From Bacteroidales bacterium (lineage in GTDB: Bacteria; Bacteroidota; Bacteroidia; Bacteroidales; P3): a stretch of 64,000 nt of DNA. Of this stretch, positions 1-8,866 are shown in pieces. The position numbers were made by a program, and so were the translations under genes. How positions within the stretch are numbered: the stretch's first letter is position 1; each line of letters opens with the position of its first letter. The DNA lies in NCBI GenBank assembly GCA_024400495.1, contig JAKSMR010000011.1, positions 1-64,000 of the forward strand, in the 5' to 3' direction. Under the pieces are notes generated by a model. The model saw only the letters and a list, made by a program, of their open reading frames with translations. It was not told where the DNA came from and did not search any database.

Positions 1-53
<53 letters not shown>

Positions 54-60
54 CACGGTT

Positions 61-143
61 GCTCTGGTGGTGGAATGGTAGACACGAGGGACTTAAAATC
101 CCTTGTCCGCAAGGACGTGTGGGTTCAAGTCCCACCCGGAGTA
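61..143 (+). tRNA. tRNA-Leu(TAA)
   Basis: Class II tRNA with a long variable arm. The acceptor strands GCTCTGG and CCGGAGT pair, the anticodon loop CTTAAAA carries TAA, and the T arm is GTGGG-TTCAAGT-CCCAC. It lies seven bases after tRNA-Gly, so it is probably on the same transcript. No encoded CCA. Confidence 0.95.
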
Positions 144-167
144 CTAACTAGAGATATTTGAAAAGCT

Positions 168-243
<76 letters not shown>

Positions 244-247
244 AGCC

Positions 248-274
248 GAGACGCTACTGTGTGGCGTCTCTTTT
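248..274 (+). terminator. Intrinsic terminator after tRNA-Lys
   Basis: Stem GAGACGC / GCGTCTC (248-254 and 264-270) followed by TTTT. It separates the Gly-Leu-Lys tRNAs from the downstream tRNA-Pro. Confidence 0.7.
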
Positions 275-355
275 AGTAAGAAACCTCGGCAAAAGACAAA
301 ACGTTTATTATATATTAAAATAATAAACACCTCTGACGAAGGAATCTGCTAATAA

Positions 356-432
356 CGGGGTGTAGCGCAGTTGGTTAGCGCGCCACGTTCGGGACGTGGA
401 GGCCGGAAGTTCGAGTCTTCTCACCCCGACCA
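356..432 (+). tRNA. tRNA-Pro(CGG)
   Basis: Acceptor CGGGGTG pairs with CACCCCG. The anticodon stem CCACG/CGTGG encloses loop TTCGGGA with anticodon CGG. CCA is encoded at 430-432. Confidence 0.95.
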
Positions 433-491
433 CTATACTTCCCGCGCGGGCAACCGCTCCCAATTAACAATACTTACACCGCAACCGCATT

Positions 492-567
<76 letters not shown>

Positions 568-570
568 AAG

Positions 571-595
571 TCCTAAGGCTTACCCAAGCCTAGGA
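571..595 (+). promoter_or_regulatory. Hairpin in the rpsF leader
   Basis: TCCTAAGGCTT (571-581) can pair with AAGCCTAGGA (586-595) with one bulged A and an ACCC loop. No T-run follows, so it is not a clear terminator. It could be a processing site between tRNA-Thr and rpsF or part of a ribosomal-protein leader; I do not see the CCG-bulge motif of the known S6:S18 leader. Confidence 0.35.
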
Positions 596-636
596 CCAAT
601 AAACAAAATTAATAATTAACTAACAATTTCAAAGTA

Positions 637-993
637 ATGGTAAACCAATACGAAACCGTTTTCATTGCAACTCCCGTTTTGTCTGAAGAACAGATGAAGG
701 AAACGGTAAAGAAGTACACCGACTTCTTACAGAACAATGGTGCAGAAATTGTCTACACCAACAATTGGGGCATGCGCAAGCTCGCTTATCCCATCAAAAA
801 GAAAACCACTGGTTTTTATTATCTCATTGAGTTCAAAGCTGAAGGTAGCCTCATCGCACAGCTCGAAACCGCTTACAAACGCGACGAGCGTCTGCTCCGC
901 TTCCTTACCGTTTCCCTCGACAAGCACGCCGTTGCTTACAATGAGAAGAAGCGCAACGCAAAAAAGGCAGCTGAAGCTCCTGTAGCTGAATAA
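637..993 (+). CDS. rpsF: 30S ribosomal protein bS6
   Basis: A 118-residue protein, the normal length for bS6, which binds the central domain of 16S rRNA as a heterodimer with bS18. The N-terminal stretch MVNQYETVFIATPVLSEEQ and the central NWGMRKLAYPIKKKTTGFYY motif are characteristic, as is the Lys/Ala-rich tail. It is first in the conserved rpsF-rpsR-rplI operon, with rpsR 37 bases downstream. The start lacks a Shine-Dalgarno, having only the A-rich leader typical of Bacteroidota. In this phylum bS6, bS18 and bS21 cover the anti-SD of the 16S rRNA, which gives this operon a special role in start-site selection. Confidence 0.97.
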   Translation: MVNQYETVFIATPVLSEEQMKETVKKYTDFLQNNGAEIVYTNNWGMRKLAYPIKKKTTGFYYLIEFKAEGSLIAQLETAYKRDERLLRFLTVSLDKHAVAYNEKKRNAKKAAEAPVAE

Positions 994-1030
994 GTAGTTC
1001 AAAAACTAACAATTAAAACCAGAAATTATC

Positions 1031-1297
1031 ATGGCTAACGAAACCGAAATTAAATATTTAACCCCTATCGCTGTAGACACTCAGCGTAAGAAATACTGCC
1101 GCTTCAAAAAGCTCGGTATCAAATACATCGACTACAAGGATGCTGACTTCCTCTTGAAGTTCGTTAACGAACAGGGCAAGATCCTTCCCCGTCGTATTAC
1201 CGGTACCTCCAACAAGTACCAGAAAAAAGTTTCCCAGGCAATCAAGCGCGCTCGTCACATCGCTCTTATGCCTTATGTAGCTGACTGTTTAAAATAA
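1031..1297 (+). CDS. rpsR: 30S ribosomal protein bS18
   Basis: An 88-residue protein with the bS18 signatures [17 protein letters not shown] near residue 20, [20 protein letters not shown] in the centre, and the closing [11 protein letters not shown] motif. It partners bS6 on the small subunit. The upstream 37 bases are A-rich and hold no Shine-Dalgarno, although bS18 genes in some Bacteroidota classes do carry one. The stop codon is followed two bases later by a strong SD that belongs to the next gene, rplI. Confidence 0.97.
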   Translation: MANETEIKYLTPIAVDTQRKKYCRFKKLGIKYIDYKDADFLLKFVNEQGKILPRRITGTSNKYQKKVSQAIKRARHIALMPYVADCLK

Positions 1298-1298
1298 T

Positions 1299-1306
1299 AA
1301 AGGAGG
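1299..1306 (+). promoter_or_regulatory. Canonical Shine-Dalgarno for rplI
   Basis: AAAGGAGG with an eight-base spacer to the rplI ATG, a perfect complement to the usual anti-SD. It starts one base after the rpsR stop codon. None of the other starts I inspected in the window has a comparable site. Confidence 0.8.
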
Positions 1307-1314
1307 AAAGATAG

Positions 1315-1764
1315 ATGGAAATTATACTCAAACAAGACGTACAGAACTTAGGTTATAAGGATGAGATCGTAACTGTTAAGAACGGTTATGCAAACAACTA
1401 CCTCCTCCCCATGGGTTATGCTATCATCGCTACCCCTACCAACAAGAAAATCCACGCTGAGAACCTCAAGCAGCAGGCTCAGAAAGAGGCTAAGATCCGT
1501 AAGGATGCTGAAAACCTCCAGTCTGTCCTCAATGGCAAGAGCGTTCGCATCGCTACCAAAGTTGGCGAGCAGGGTCAGCTCTTTGGCGCTGTAAACAACA
1601 TCCAGGTTGCTGAGGCTCTCATGGCACAGCACAATCAGGACATCGATCGCAAACGTATCGTTGTTGATGGCTCCAAGATTAAAGAAGTTGGTAACTATAC
1701 CGCTATCATCAACATCTACAAGGATGTTAAAGCTGAGATCAACCTCGAAGTTGTAGCTGAATAA
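1315..1764 (+). CDS. rplI: 50S ribosomal protein bL9
   Basis: A 149-residue protein matching bL9 in length and architecture: N-terminal rRNA-binding domain with MEIILKQDVQNLGYKDEIV and the KNGYANNYLLP motif near residue 22, a long connecting helix, and a C-terminal domain with the conserved GQLFGAV segment. It closes the rpsF-rpsR-rplI operon and is followed by a terminator. The ATG is preceded by a full SD, which is unusual for the phylum and may tie bL9 translation to the state of the anti-SD pocket or to termination on rpsR. Confidence 0.97.
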   Translation: MEIILKQDVQNLGYKDEIVTVKNGYANNYLLPMGYAIIATPTNKKIHAENLKQQAQKEAKIRKDAENLQSVLNGKSVRIATKVGEQGQLFGAVNNIQVAEALMAQHNQDIDRKRIVVDGSKIKEVGNYTAIINIYKDVKAEINLEVVAE

Positions 1765-1792
1765 GCTCTTTCGAATTAAAGATACTCTATTT

Positions 1793-1819
1793 AAGCCCCG
1801 ACTGATTAGTCGGGGCTTT
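1793..1819 (+). terminator. Intrinsic terminator of the rpsF operon
   Basis: Perfect stem AAGCCCCGACT / AGTCGGGGCTT with a short GATT loop, followed by TTCTTT, 28 bases after the rplI stop. Confidence 0.9.
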
Positions 1820-2098
1820 CTTTATCTCCGGGGTTTGATACTCCTCTTTTTGTCAGGGAGTATATATACTTGTTGCTGTAAATAATTCAATTTTGATCGA
1901 AACATAGAAGTTCTATCTCACTTGAAAGTGCGCTAAAAATGGGAGAAGACATAGTTTTGGAGGTATTAAAAGGTCAAATAAGGTTCGTTTTGGGGCGTTC
2001 TAGGCACTTTTTGAAGGCAGTAAAGGCGGGATATTTATGTTATGTGATATCGTATCTTGTTGGTTTGTTGCTTTTTAGAGAGTTGGATTGTTCCGTTT

Positions 2099-2246
2099 GG
2101 TAACAGTAACAGTTGTAACAATTAATTTTTGAGAGGTGCACATAGTACCTTTCTATTATATATATACTTAATAATTAATTAGTTATATAGTATAAAGAGG
2201 AGATGTGTGTGCTGATTTTTTAATTGTTACTATTGTTACTGTTACC
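2099..2246. repeat. 26-bp inverted repeat around an AT-rich core
   Basis: The arm at 2099-2124 is the reverse complement of 2221-2246 with two mismatches. Each arm contains three GTAAC/GTTAC pentamers. The 96-base centre is AT-rich and includes a TATATATATA stretch and AGAGGAG near its right side. The 1820-2267 stretch has no credible gene. The pair could be a small inverted-repeat element or a paired operator; I see no clear target-site duplication. Confidence 0.6.
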
Positions 2247-2267
2247 ATTTTATTCCTTGTTGAAACT

Positions 2268-2456
2268 TTAATGGGCTGTCCTGTAGGTGGTTAAAGGGTC
2301 AGTGTCTCTACAAGGCCCATAGTTTCCCTGTTTTTTGTTCACAGACTTCTTGGCGAGTTGTTTCCCAAAGGAGAGGTCGGAGAGGGATATATTGGCGTTG
2401 ATGGAATCCTTCCTGTAGTGGTATAGCGTTGCGGGTGGCAGGCGTCTGCGAGGCAT
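2268..2456 (-). CDS. Small ORF of unknown function (doubtful)
   Basis: A 62-residue basic ORF beginning MPRRRLPPATLYHYRKD and ending in a polar tail. I do not recognise any domain, signal peptide or membrane segment. It follows another small ORF on the same strand and lies beside the 26-bp inverted repeat, so it may be a remnant of a decayed element. There is no promoter or SD that would support translation. Confidence 0.2.
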   Translation of the reverse strand: MPRRRLPPATLYHYRKDSINANISLSDLSFGKQLAKKSVNKKQGNYGPCRDTDPLTTYRTAH

Positions 2457-2505
2457 CTGCGTAGGACTTGATAGTAGCTGGGACCGCGCTTGATGGTCTA
2501 AGCAG

Positions 2506-2709
2506 CTACGCTTGTGGCTCTGTGGGCTTAGCCTTGTCCTCAGACGGCAGAGTGTCGTAGCGAAGGAAGCGGCGCAAGAACGTTTTGCCCATTATGCCAT
2601 TAAGGTCGACAAAATGGTTTTGGTTGATTTCCCCACAATAGAATAAGGGCTTGCCCTTCTTGTTGCCAGAAGTTGGATAAGATATGTTGGTTGTCTTATA
2701 AAGAGGCAA
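2506..2709 (-). CDS. Small ORF overlapping the end of dus (doubtful)
   Basis: A 67-residue ORF starting MPLYKTTNISYPTSGNKKG, whose start lies 14 bases inside the 3' end of dus on the same strand, so it could be read as the last gene of that operon. The segment IMGKTFLRRFLRYDTLPSED looks protein-like, but I cannot place it in a family. It could also be the degraded end of a larger gene. Confidence 0.3.
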   Translation of the reverse strand: MPLYKTTNISYPTSGNKKGKPLFYCGEINQNHFVDLNGIMGKTFLRRFLRYDTLPSEDKAKPTEPQA

Positions 2710-3610
2710 GAGCTTCGTGATATGAGCGTAGGGTTGTGCTTTTTGTAAGCTTCTTAAAACTTTTCTTTGGCAGAAGAGACTCCTGATACTCCCAAAAGGC
2801 GCGCATCCGGTTTAGAATCTGTGTTTCTCCCTGGAGCGTGCTCTGTGCATAGATGAAGAGTTCATTATGCATGATGAGCGTTGTCTTGAGAATATCTTCG
2901 TTTGAAAGAACGATGTTGTCTCTATATTCTTTTGCGATGGTTGGGCGGGATAGTAGTCCTCGGCCTATCATGATGCCTTTTAGGTTGGGGAAGCGCATCC
3001 TTACTTCTTTGATCTGCGCAACCGAAGTGATATCCCCGTTGTAAACGATGGGCCTGGTGCACTCTTCGTAAAACCGTAGGAATTGGTTGTCGTCTACCGT
3101 CCCTTTGTACTGACTGATGCCGAGTCGGGGATGGAGGGTGATGTGGCAGAGATGGCTTTCGTTAAGAATAGGGCACAGTCGAAAAACTTCTTCTGGGTTG
3201 TTCCATCCAAGTCTCATCTTGGCAGAAAAGGTCACCTCTTTGCGGATTTTGATTTCATTGAAGATTTCTGCTACGTCTTGTTCGTGAGACAATAGCCCCG
3301 CACCTCTGCCGGAGTGTACCTGCATTGGAAACGGGCAGCCCATGTTGAGGTCAATCCTTTTCCAACCCATTTGTTGAAGTGTGTCGCAAAGGTTAGCAAA
3401 TTCATCACGGTTTTTCGCTATAACCTGGGGGATGATATTCCCCGTCGTGTTGTTCGCGGGATCAACATCGCGCAGGTCTTTGTTCCGTATTCCACCATGT
3501 TCCCAGCGTATAAATGGCGTGTAGTACTCATCTACGCCTCCAACTGTTCGTGCATGAATATTACGGTAGATGTGGTCTGTATAGCCCTGTAATGGCGCAA
3601 ATGCAATCAT
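2696..3610 (-). CDS. dus: tRNA-dihydrouridine synthase
   Basis: A 304-residue FMN enzyme of the Dus family, which reduces specific uridines in the tRNA D-loop using NADPH. The TIM-barrel start has the family motif APLQGYTD, the catalytic cysteine is C92 in NMGCPFP, a later HPRLG sits where many Dus have HGRT, and the closing FMN-phosphate site is GIMIGRGLLSRP. It is last in a long leftward operon, three bases after the NlpC/P60 gene. I cannot tell which uridine position it modifies. Confidence 0.9.
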   Translation of the reverse strand: MIAFAPLQGYTDHIYRNIHARTVGGVDEYYTPFIRWEHGGIRNKDLRDVDPANNTTGNIIPQVIAKNRDEFANLCDTLQQMGWKRIDLNMGCPFPMQVHSGRGAGLLSHEQDVAEIFNEIKIRKEVTFSAKMRLGWNNPEEVFRLCPILNESHLCHITLHPRLGISQYKGTVDDNQFLRFYEECTRPIVYNGDITSVAQIKEVRMRFPNLKGIMIGRGLLSRPTIAKEYRDNIVLSNEDILKTTLIMHNELFIYAQSTLQGETQILNRMRAFWEYQESLLPKKSFKKLTKSTTLRSYHEALASL

Positions 3611-3613
3611 ACT

Positions 3614-4390
3614 TTATAGCATCCTGCGGATGGAGTGGAGATGGTGTGTGTATTGTTGGGTCTGGTGATTGAATATCCCTTTCTCGTCTATTGTGTCGAT
3701 TCTGACCTGGCCCGATGCATGGATGATTGTATCTTTCCCGAATTTGATTCCGACATGGATGATTCGCCCTTCTGGGTTTGAGAAAAAAAGTAGATCGCCA
3801 CGTTCGCTCTCGGAGATGTGATGGATCTCAGCTCCTTGTGTGGCTTGCTGCGATGCGTCTCGCAGCAGTCTTATCCCGTAGGTTCGAAAAACAGTTTGGG
3901 TGAAACCGGAACAGTCAATACCCATGTTTGTCTTCCCTCCCCAAAGATAGGGGGCGTTGAGCAACTTAAAAGCTCTGCTAAAGGTGATGAAGGGAAGATC
4001 TTCGTTGATAATGCTATGCTCGATGGAGAAGCCTGCGATTTTAACCCTATGCTGAGTTGGCAGAGTGCTTCCCATGGGAATATGCATTGGAATGAGTTCG
4101 GTGGTTCCGTTAGGGCCGAAATTTGAACTGATGGAGATTGAGACTGATGGTTCGGAAACGATAACGTTCCAATGCTTTGCTTCTTCCTCCTCTTCTGCTG
4201 TAAGCTGATGATATTGTTTGTTGTCGATCCACCCTTCGTAGTCGTCATAAAGACAACGCACAAAAGACCATTTTCCCTCGCACTTGAGCACCTCTATGAT
4301 ATCCCCAAAAAGAAGCTGGTTTACCATTTCGGCTCGATCGGAGTTTTGTGCCCTCATCGGAACTGATGGAAGAAGAATTATTGCTGTCAT
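3614..4390 (-). CDS. NlpC/P60 cell-wall peptidase with SH3 domain
   Basis: A 258-residue protein with an N-terminal SH3-like region (residues 20-65, with WSFVRCLYDDYEGWID) and a C-terminal NlpC/P60 domain of clan C40. The catalytic triad is visible as C160 in GIDCSGF, H212 in IHVGI and H224 in IIHASG. Such enzymes cut the D-gamma-Glu-diamino-acid bond in peptidoglycan stem peptides. The N terminus is short and hydrophobic (MTAIILLPSVPMRAQ), so either it is an abbreviated signal peptide or a non-ATG start lies slightly upstream in the 40-base gap after the DUF4294 gene. Confidence 0.88.
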   Translation of the reverse strand: MTAIILLPSVPMRAQNSDRAEMVNQLLFGDIIEVLKCEGKWSFVRCLYDDYEGWIDNKQYHQLTAEEEEEAKHWNVIVSEPSVSISISSNFGPNGTTELIPMHIPMGSTLPTQHRVKIAGFSIEHSIINEDLPFITFSRAFKLLNAPYLWGGKTNMGIDCSGFTQTVFRTYGIRLLRDASQQATQGAEIHHISESERGDLLFFSNPEGRIIHVGIKFGKDTIIHASGQVRIDTIDEKGIFNHQTQQYTHHLHSIRRML

Positions 4391-4430
4391 AGATAGCGGA
4401 ACAGGTTTTGTGTTGTTTGTTAGAGGTTAC

Positions 4431-5027
4431 CTAGAGTTTACCCGCTTCAATCATCAGGCAGATGCGGTTGATGAGGTCGTCTTTCTTGTTGTTCTTTGGA
4501 TCAAATTCTTCTTTGAGGTTGTATCCGAAGACTTTCGCGAAGGTCTGGTAGAATCCGGCACGCAATTTTCCTCGCAAGTCTTTCACAATGACATACGAGG
4601 TTTTTGAAGTCTCTCGATCCACAAGTTTCAACAATACTAGACCTTGCGACGTGGTGAAGTTCTTCAGTTCGTCTGTATATTGTGCCAACATCTCTTTTTC
4701 GGTCTTCTTAATGAGTTCTTTGCGTTTCTTGCTGGGAAGATTCTGGCATTCCCGTTCCAGTTTGTCAAGTTCCTTGCGTGCCAGCTGGGCGTAAGGAAGC
4801 ATCTTCTTCACGTTGCGGATAAGGCGTTGGTTCTGTTTTATCTCCTTGGCAGAGAGCAGGCAGGAGGATGCGGATATCTGGATCTCTTTGAGGGTATAAA
4901 AAGGTATGGTGTCGCCATCGACGATAACAGCACGGGCGAACATACGGTTCATCTGTCCGTGAGCAGTTCCTATGCTCCCGATAAAAAGGATGATGGTGAT
5001 GATTAGGCAAAGTGTTGTGTTGCGCAT
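4431..5027 (-). CDS. DUF4294 secreted protein
   Basis: A 198-residue protein with a clear signal peptide ending around THAHGQ (residue 25). The mature part has the DUF4294 hallmarks: VDGDTIPFYTLKEI followed by a charged helical region with NVKKMLPYAQLARKELDKLE. The family is confined to Bacteroidota and has no known function. It lies between uvrB (60 bases upstream) and the NlpC/P60 peptidase in one leftward operon; cell-envelope work is plausible from the neighbour but not shown. Confidence 0.85.
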   Translation of the reverse strand: MRNTTLCLIITIILFIGSIGTAHGQMNRMFARAVIVDGDTIPFYTLKEIQISASSCLLSAKEIKQNQRLIRNVKKMLPYAQLARKELDKLERECQNLPSKKRKELIKKTEKEMLAQYTDELKNFTTSQGLVLLKLVDRETSKTSYVIVKDLRGKLRAGFYQTFAKVFGYNLKEEFDPKNNKKDDLINRICLMIEAGKL

Positions 5028-5087
5028 AATTCTATCCGATTTATTATTATAGTAGTATAGTCTTTGTTTCTCTTTGGGTGTTGTTGT

Positions 5088-7265
5088 CTATTCTCCGCGA
5101 GCAGAAGGGAGTATCTCTTGAAGCTGCTTGATCTCGTCGCGATATTTTGCGGCACCAAGGAAGTCCATCTCTTTTGCTGCTATCTGCATCTTGCGTTGCA
5201 ACTCCTTGATCTCCTTGCGCAGTTGGGCTTTGGTCCGAGAATCAACCTTGGGTTGTTTCTGGCCATACGATGCGTCTTCCTCCTCCGCAATGTCGGTTTT
5301 GGATGTTGTGTGTTCGCTGTTGGATTTTCTTCCATTAGTCGCGGGGGTGTTGAGCGCATAGGGTGAGGCGGCGATGTTGACCATATCACCTTTGGCGACG
5401 AGACTTGCTACCTCGGGGTTAAGAGTGTTGGAGTAGTCCTCGCGTTGTTCGGCAGCAAGTTCTATGACAGAGGTCTGCTTCAGAATGTTTTGGGCGGTCT
5501 TTTCTATCTGTTTCGGAACAATATTGTGTTCAAGGTTGTATTTGATTTGTTTTTCTCGATGGCGGTTTGTCTCGTCTATGGCGCGTTGCATAGATCCTGT
5601 TATTGTGTCGCCATAGAGGATTGCCTTGCCGTGAACATTACGTGCGGCACGTCCAATGGTCTGGATCATGGCACGGTCGCTACGGAGAAATCCCTCTTTG
5701 TCTGCATCCAAGATGGCGACGAGAGAAACTTTCGGGAGGTCTAATCCTTCTCTCAAGAGGTTCACTCCCACCAAAACGTCATAGACGCCCATTTGGAGGT
5801 CGCGTAGGATTTCCACTCGTTCCAAGGTGTCAACGTCGCTATGTATGTATGCGGTCTTTATTCCTAGGTTGATGAGATAGCTGCTCAGCTCTTCTGCCAT
5901 GCGTTTTGTGAGGGTGGTGACAATTACGCGCTCCCCACGGTCTATGGTGTCTTCTATCTCGTCCAGCAGGTCGTCGACCTGGTTGCTGGCTCCGCGTACT
6001 TCAACTACAGGATCGAGGAGTCCGGTAGGACGGATAACCTGCTCTACCACCACCCCTTCGCTCTCCTGCAGCTCGTAATCTGCTGGAGTGGCAGAGATAT
6101 AGATGGTTTGACCGGTAATATCATAGAATTCGTCGTAAGTGAGCGGGCGGTTGTCGAGAGCCGACGGCAGGCGGAACCCATACTCTACAAGCGATTTCTT
6201 TCGGCTCCTGTCTCCACCATACATGGCTCGGATCTGAGGAACGGTCACGTGGCTCTCGTCGACGACAAGGAGGAAGTCGTCGGGGAAGTAGTCAAGCAGA
6301 CAGAAGGGGCGTGTCCCGGGCTCTCTCCCGTCAAAATAGCGGGAGTAGTTCTCTATACCGCTGCAGTAGCCAAGCTCCTGGATCATCTCAAGGTCGTAGT
6401 TGACTCGCTCTTCAAGGCGTTTACCTTCGAGAGTCTTGTCGATAGAGTAGAAGTAGTCGCGTTGCTCAAACATGTCGCTCTGTATCTTGCGCAGAGCTTC
6501 GGCTATGGTGTCCTTGCTGGTCAGGAAGTTGCTGGCAGGGTAGATTGTGGTTTCGTCAAAACGTTCTATTCGTTGGCCGCTGATAGGCTCGAATGACTCG
6601 ATGCTCTCTATCTCGTCGTCCCAGAAGCATATGCGATAGCAGAAATCGGCAAAAGAGGGGAAGATATCGACGGTATCGCCTTTGACTCGGAAACGGCCAT
6701 TGATGAATTCAATCTCGTTACGTGTGTATTGTGCATCGAGAAGTCTCATCAGCAGTTGGTCTCGATCCATCTTTTCTCCGACCTTGATATGGATAGTGCC
6801 ACGCTTGAATTCTTCGGGGTTTCCAATGCCGTAGATGCAACTGACAGAGCAGACTACAATGACGTCTCTTCTTCCAGAGAGCAGCGCCGAAGAGGCTCGT
6901 AGACGAAGCTTGTCAAGTTCGTCGTTGATATTAAGGTCCTTCTCAATGTAGGTGTTGGTCGCGGGAATGTAAGCCTCGGGCTGGTAGTAGTCGTAATAGG
7001 AGACGAAATACTCCACAGCATTGTCGGGAAAGAACTGCTTGAACTCCCCATAAAGCTGTGCGGCCAGGGTCTTGTTATGGGACATCACAATTGTCGGACG
7101 GTTCAGCTGAGCAATAACATTGGCCACGGTAAATGTCTTTCCCGATCCGGTAACGCCGAGAAGTACTTGTGCCCGTTGTCCGTCATTGACGCCCTTCACC
7201 AGCTGCTCGATAGCAGCAGGCTGGTCTCCCATAGGCGCAAAATCCGATTTTAATTTGAAGTCCAC
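5088..7265 (-). CDS. uvrB: Excinuclease ABC subunit B
   Basis: A 725-residue nucleotide-excision-repair helicase that checks damage and recruits UvrC. Visible motifs: Walker [14 protein letters not shown] near residue 40, the beta-hairpin [12 protein letters not shown] near residue 90, the VDESH helicase motif near 340, helicase motifs [19 protein letters not shown] and QTIGRAARN, and a C-terminal UVR motif ending [12 protein letters not shown] that contacts UvrC. It is about 50 residues longer than E. coli UvrB because of a polar linker before the UVR motif. It is in the leftward ansA-to-dus operon, 45 bases after the FAD dehydrogenase gene. Confidence 0.98.
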   Translation of the reverse strand: MDFKLKSDFAPMGDQPAAIEQLVKGVNDGQRAQVLLGVTGSGKTFTVANVIAQLNRPTIVMSHNKTLAAQLYGEFKQFFPDNAVEYFVSYYDYYQPEAYIPATNTYIEKDLNINDELDKLRLRASSALLSGRRDVIVVCSVSCIYGIGNPEEFKRGTIHIKVGEKMDRDQLLMRLLDAQYTRNEIEFINGRFRVKGDTVDIFPSFADFCYRICFWDDEIESIESFEPISGQRIERFDETTIYPASNFLTSKDTIAEALRKIQSDMFEQRDYFYSIDKTLEGKRLEERVNYDLEMIQELGYCSGIENYSRYFDGREPGTRPFCLLDYFPDDFLLVVDESHVTVPQIRAMYGGDRSRKKSLVEYGFRLPSALDNRPLTYDEFYDITGQTIYISATPADYELQESEGVVVEQVIRPTGLLDPVVEVRGASNQVDDLLDEIEDTIDRGERVIVTTLTKRMAEELSSYLINLGIKTAYIHSDVDTLERVEILRDLQMGVYDVLVGVNLLREGLDLPKVSLVAILDADKEGFLRSDRAMIQTIGRAARNVHGKAILYGDTITGSMQRAIDETNRHREKQIKYNLEHNIVPKQIEKTAQNILKQTSVIELAAEQREDYSNTLNPEVASLVAKGDMVNIAASPYALNTPATNGRKSNSEHTTSKTDIAEEEDASYGQKQPKVDSRTKAQLRKEIKELQRKMQIAAKEMDFLGAAKYRDEIKQLQEILPSARGE

Positions 7266-7310
7266 TTGTGTATTGTGTTATCGATGGTTTTTCTGTTGGC
7301 TCTTGATGTC

Positions 7311-8852
7311 TTATTCCTTCCCATAGATGGCGTTTACGGCATTGATTCCATCCAACGCGCTGCTCACGATGCCTCCTGCGTATCCGGCTCCTTCGCCACA
7401 GGGGTAGAGTCCGTTGAGCTGGGTGTGTTGATAGTCCTCCTTGCGGGGAATTCTTATTGGTGAGGATGTGCGGCTCTCGACTGCCAGGAGGGAGGCTTCT
7501 TTCGTGATAAAACCGTGCATCTTGCGGTCAAAATCGACAAATCCTTGTTGCAGACTCTTTGCTACAAACGAGGGGAGGAGCTCTTGCAAAGGAGCAGAAG
7601 AGCAGGAACCGAGGTAGTTGCTCTTGTTAAGTTTGGAAGAGGCCTTGCCGTCGATGAAATCAACAAGACGTTGTGATGGTGCAGACCCATTGGCAAAATC
7701 AAACATCTTCTGTTCCACGTCTTGCTGGAATCGAAGTAAAGCCATCTCCCCGTAGTGGTGATATTCAGGAATGTCGTCCCATCCTATCGTAACGGCGATG
7801 CCGCTATTCGCAAAAGCGCTATTGCGTTGAGAATTGCTCATTCCGTTGACAACCTGCTGTCTCTCGGCTGTGGCGGCAGGAACGATGACTCCCCCCGGAC
7901 ACATACAGAATGAAAACACACCATGCCCGTTGGCTTGAGTGGTGAGGGTATAGGAGGCGGGGGGGAGATAGGATGAGTAGTTCTTGGAGTGATATTGTAT
8001 CGTGTTGATGAGTTCTTGTGGGTGCTCGACACGTACGCCTAAGGCGAATGGCTTTGCTTCGAGAGCCCAGCCTTTGTGATGGAAGAGTTCGTAGATGTCT
8101 CTTGCCGAATGACCGGTGGCGAGGATGACGGCGCGCCCCTTGTGGCTGTTGCCGTCGGAGGTGACGACGCCTTGCACGATGCCGTCCTTCACGATGAGGT
8201 CGGTCATCGAACAGCCGAAATGATATTCCCCGCCATAGTGCACGATGGTCTCTCTCATCTTGGCTATGATGGGGCTGAGCTTGTCGGTGCCGATGTGGGC
8301 GTGAGCGTCGATCATGATGCTTGGATCGGCGCCATGCTCAACAAATTTGCGCAGCACCTCTCCGACGTTGCCACGTTTTGTGGAGCGGGTGTAGAGCTTG
8401 CCGTCGCTGAAAGTGCCTGCGCCACCTTCCCCGAAACACCAGTTGCTGTCGGGATTCACGACGCCTTCTCGGCCCAGGAGTGCGATGTCTCTCTTTCTTT
8501 CTTCCACGGGCTTGCCTCGTTCGAGAATAATGGGCTTCATCCCATATTCAAGAGCCTTGAGTGCGGCAAAAAGTCCTGCAGGACCTGCGCCGACAATGAT
8601 AATCGGCTCTTGGGGAGAGGCTTCTTTATAGGGCGAGGAGAAATCCTCTGGAATATATTCCTCGTTGGTGTTGTATACTTGTATAGTGGCGGAGTATTTC
8701 ACCTGTCCGCGTCGCGAGTCAAGGCTCCGTTTTACTATCTGCAGATGCCCGACTTGCTCCTTCCTTAGGCGCAGTTTGCGCGCAACAGCCATGCGCAGCT
8801 CTTCGGGCACATGGTATTGTTCGGGGGTGAGGTCTATGTTCAGTATCTGCAT
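7311..8852 (-). CDS. FAD-dependent dehydrogenase (COG2509 type)
   Basis: A 513-residue NAD(P)/FAD oxidoreductase. After about 90 residues of an N-terminal alpha/beta domain comes the dinucleotide-binding motif IIIVGAGPAGLFAALKALE with the acidic ILERG strand end. CFGEGGAGTFSDGKL and a closing LYPCGEGAGYAGGIVSSA motif complete the FAD site. This family is widespread in Bacteroidota and annotated as uncharacterised dehydrogenases; the substrate is unknown. It is preceded by porT (14 bases) and followed by uvrB. Confidence 0.9.
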   Translation of the reverse strand: MQILNIDLTPEQYHVPEELRMAVARKLRLRKEQVGHLQIVKRSLDSRRGQVKYSATIQVYNTNEEYIPEDFSSPYKEASPQEPIIIVGAGPAGLFAALKALEYGMKPIILERGKPVEERKRDIALLGREGVVNPDSNWCFGEGGAGTFSDGKLYTRSTKRGNVGEVLRKFVEHGADPSIMIDAHAHIGTDKLSPIIAKMRETIVHYGGEYHFGCSMTDLIVKDGIVQGVVTSDGNSHKGRAVILATGHSARDIYELFHHKGWALEAKPFALGVRVEHPQELINTIQYHSKNYSSYLPPASYTLTTQANGHGVFSFCMCPGGVIVPAATAERQQVVNGMSNSQRNSAFANSGIAVTIGWDDIPEYHHYGEMALLRFQQDVEQKMFDFANGSAPSQRLVDFIDGKASSKLNKSNYLGSCSSAPLQELLPSFVAKSLQQGFVDFDRKMHGFITKEASLLAVESRTSSPIRIPRKEDYQHTQLNGLYPCGEGAGYAGGIVSSALDGINAVNAIYGKE

Positions 8853-8866
8853 AATGGGTTGTCGTT

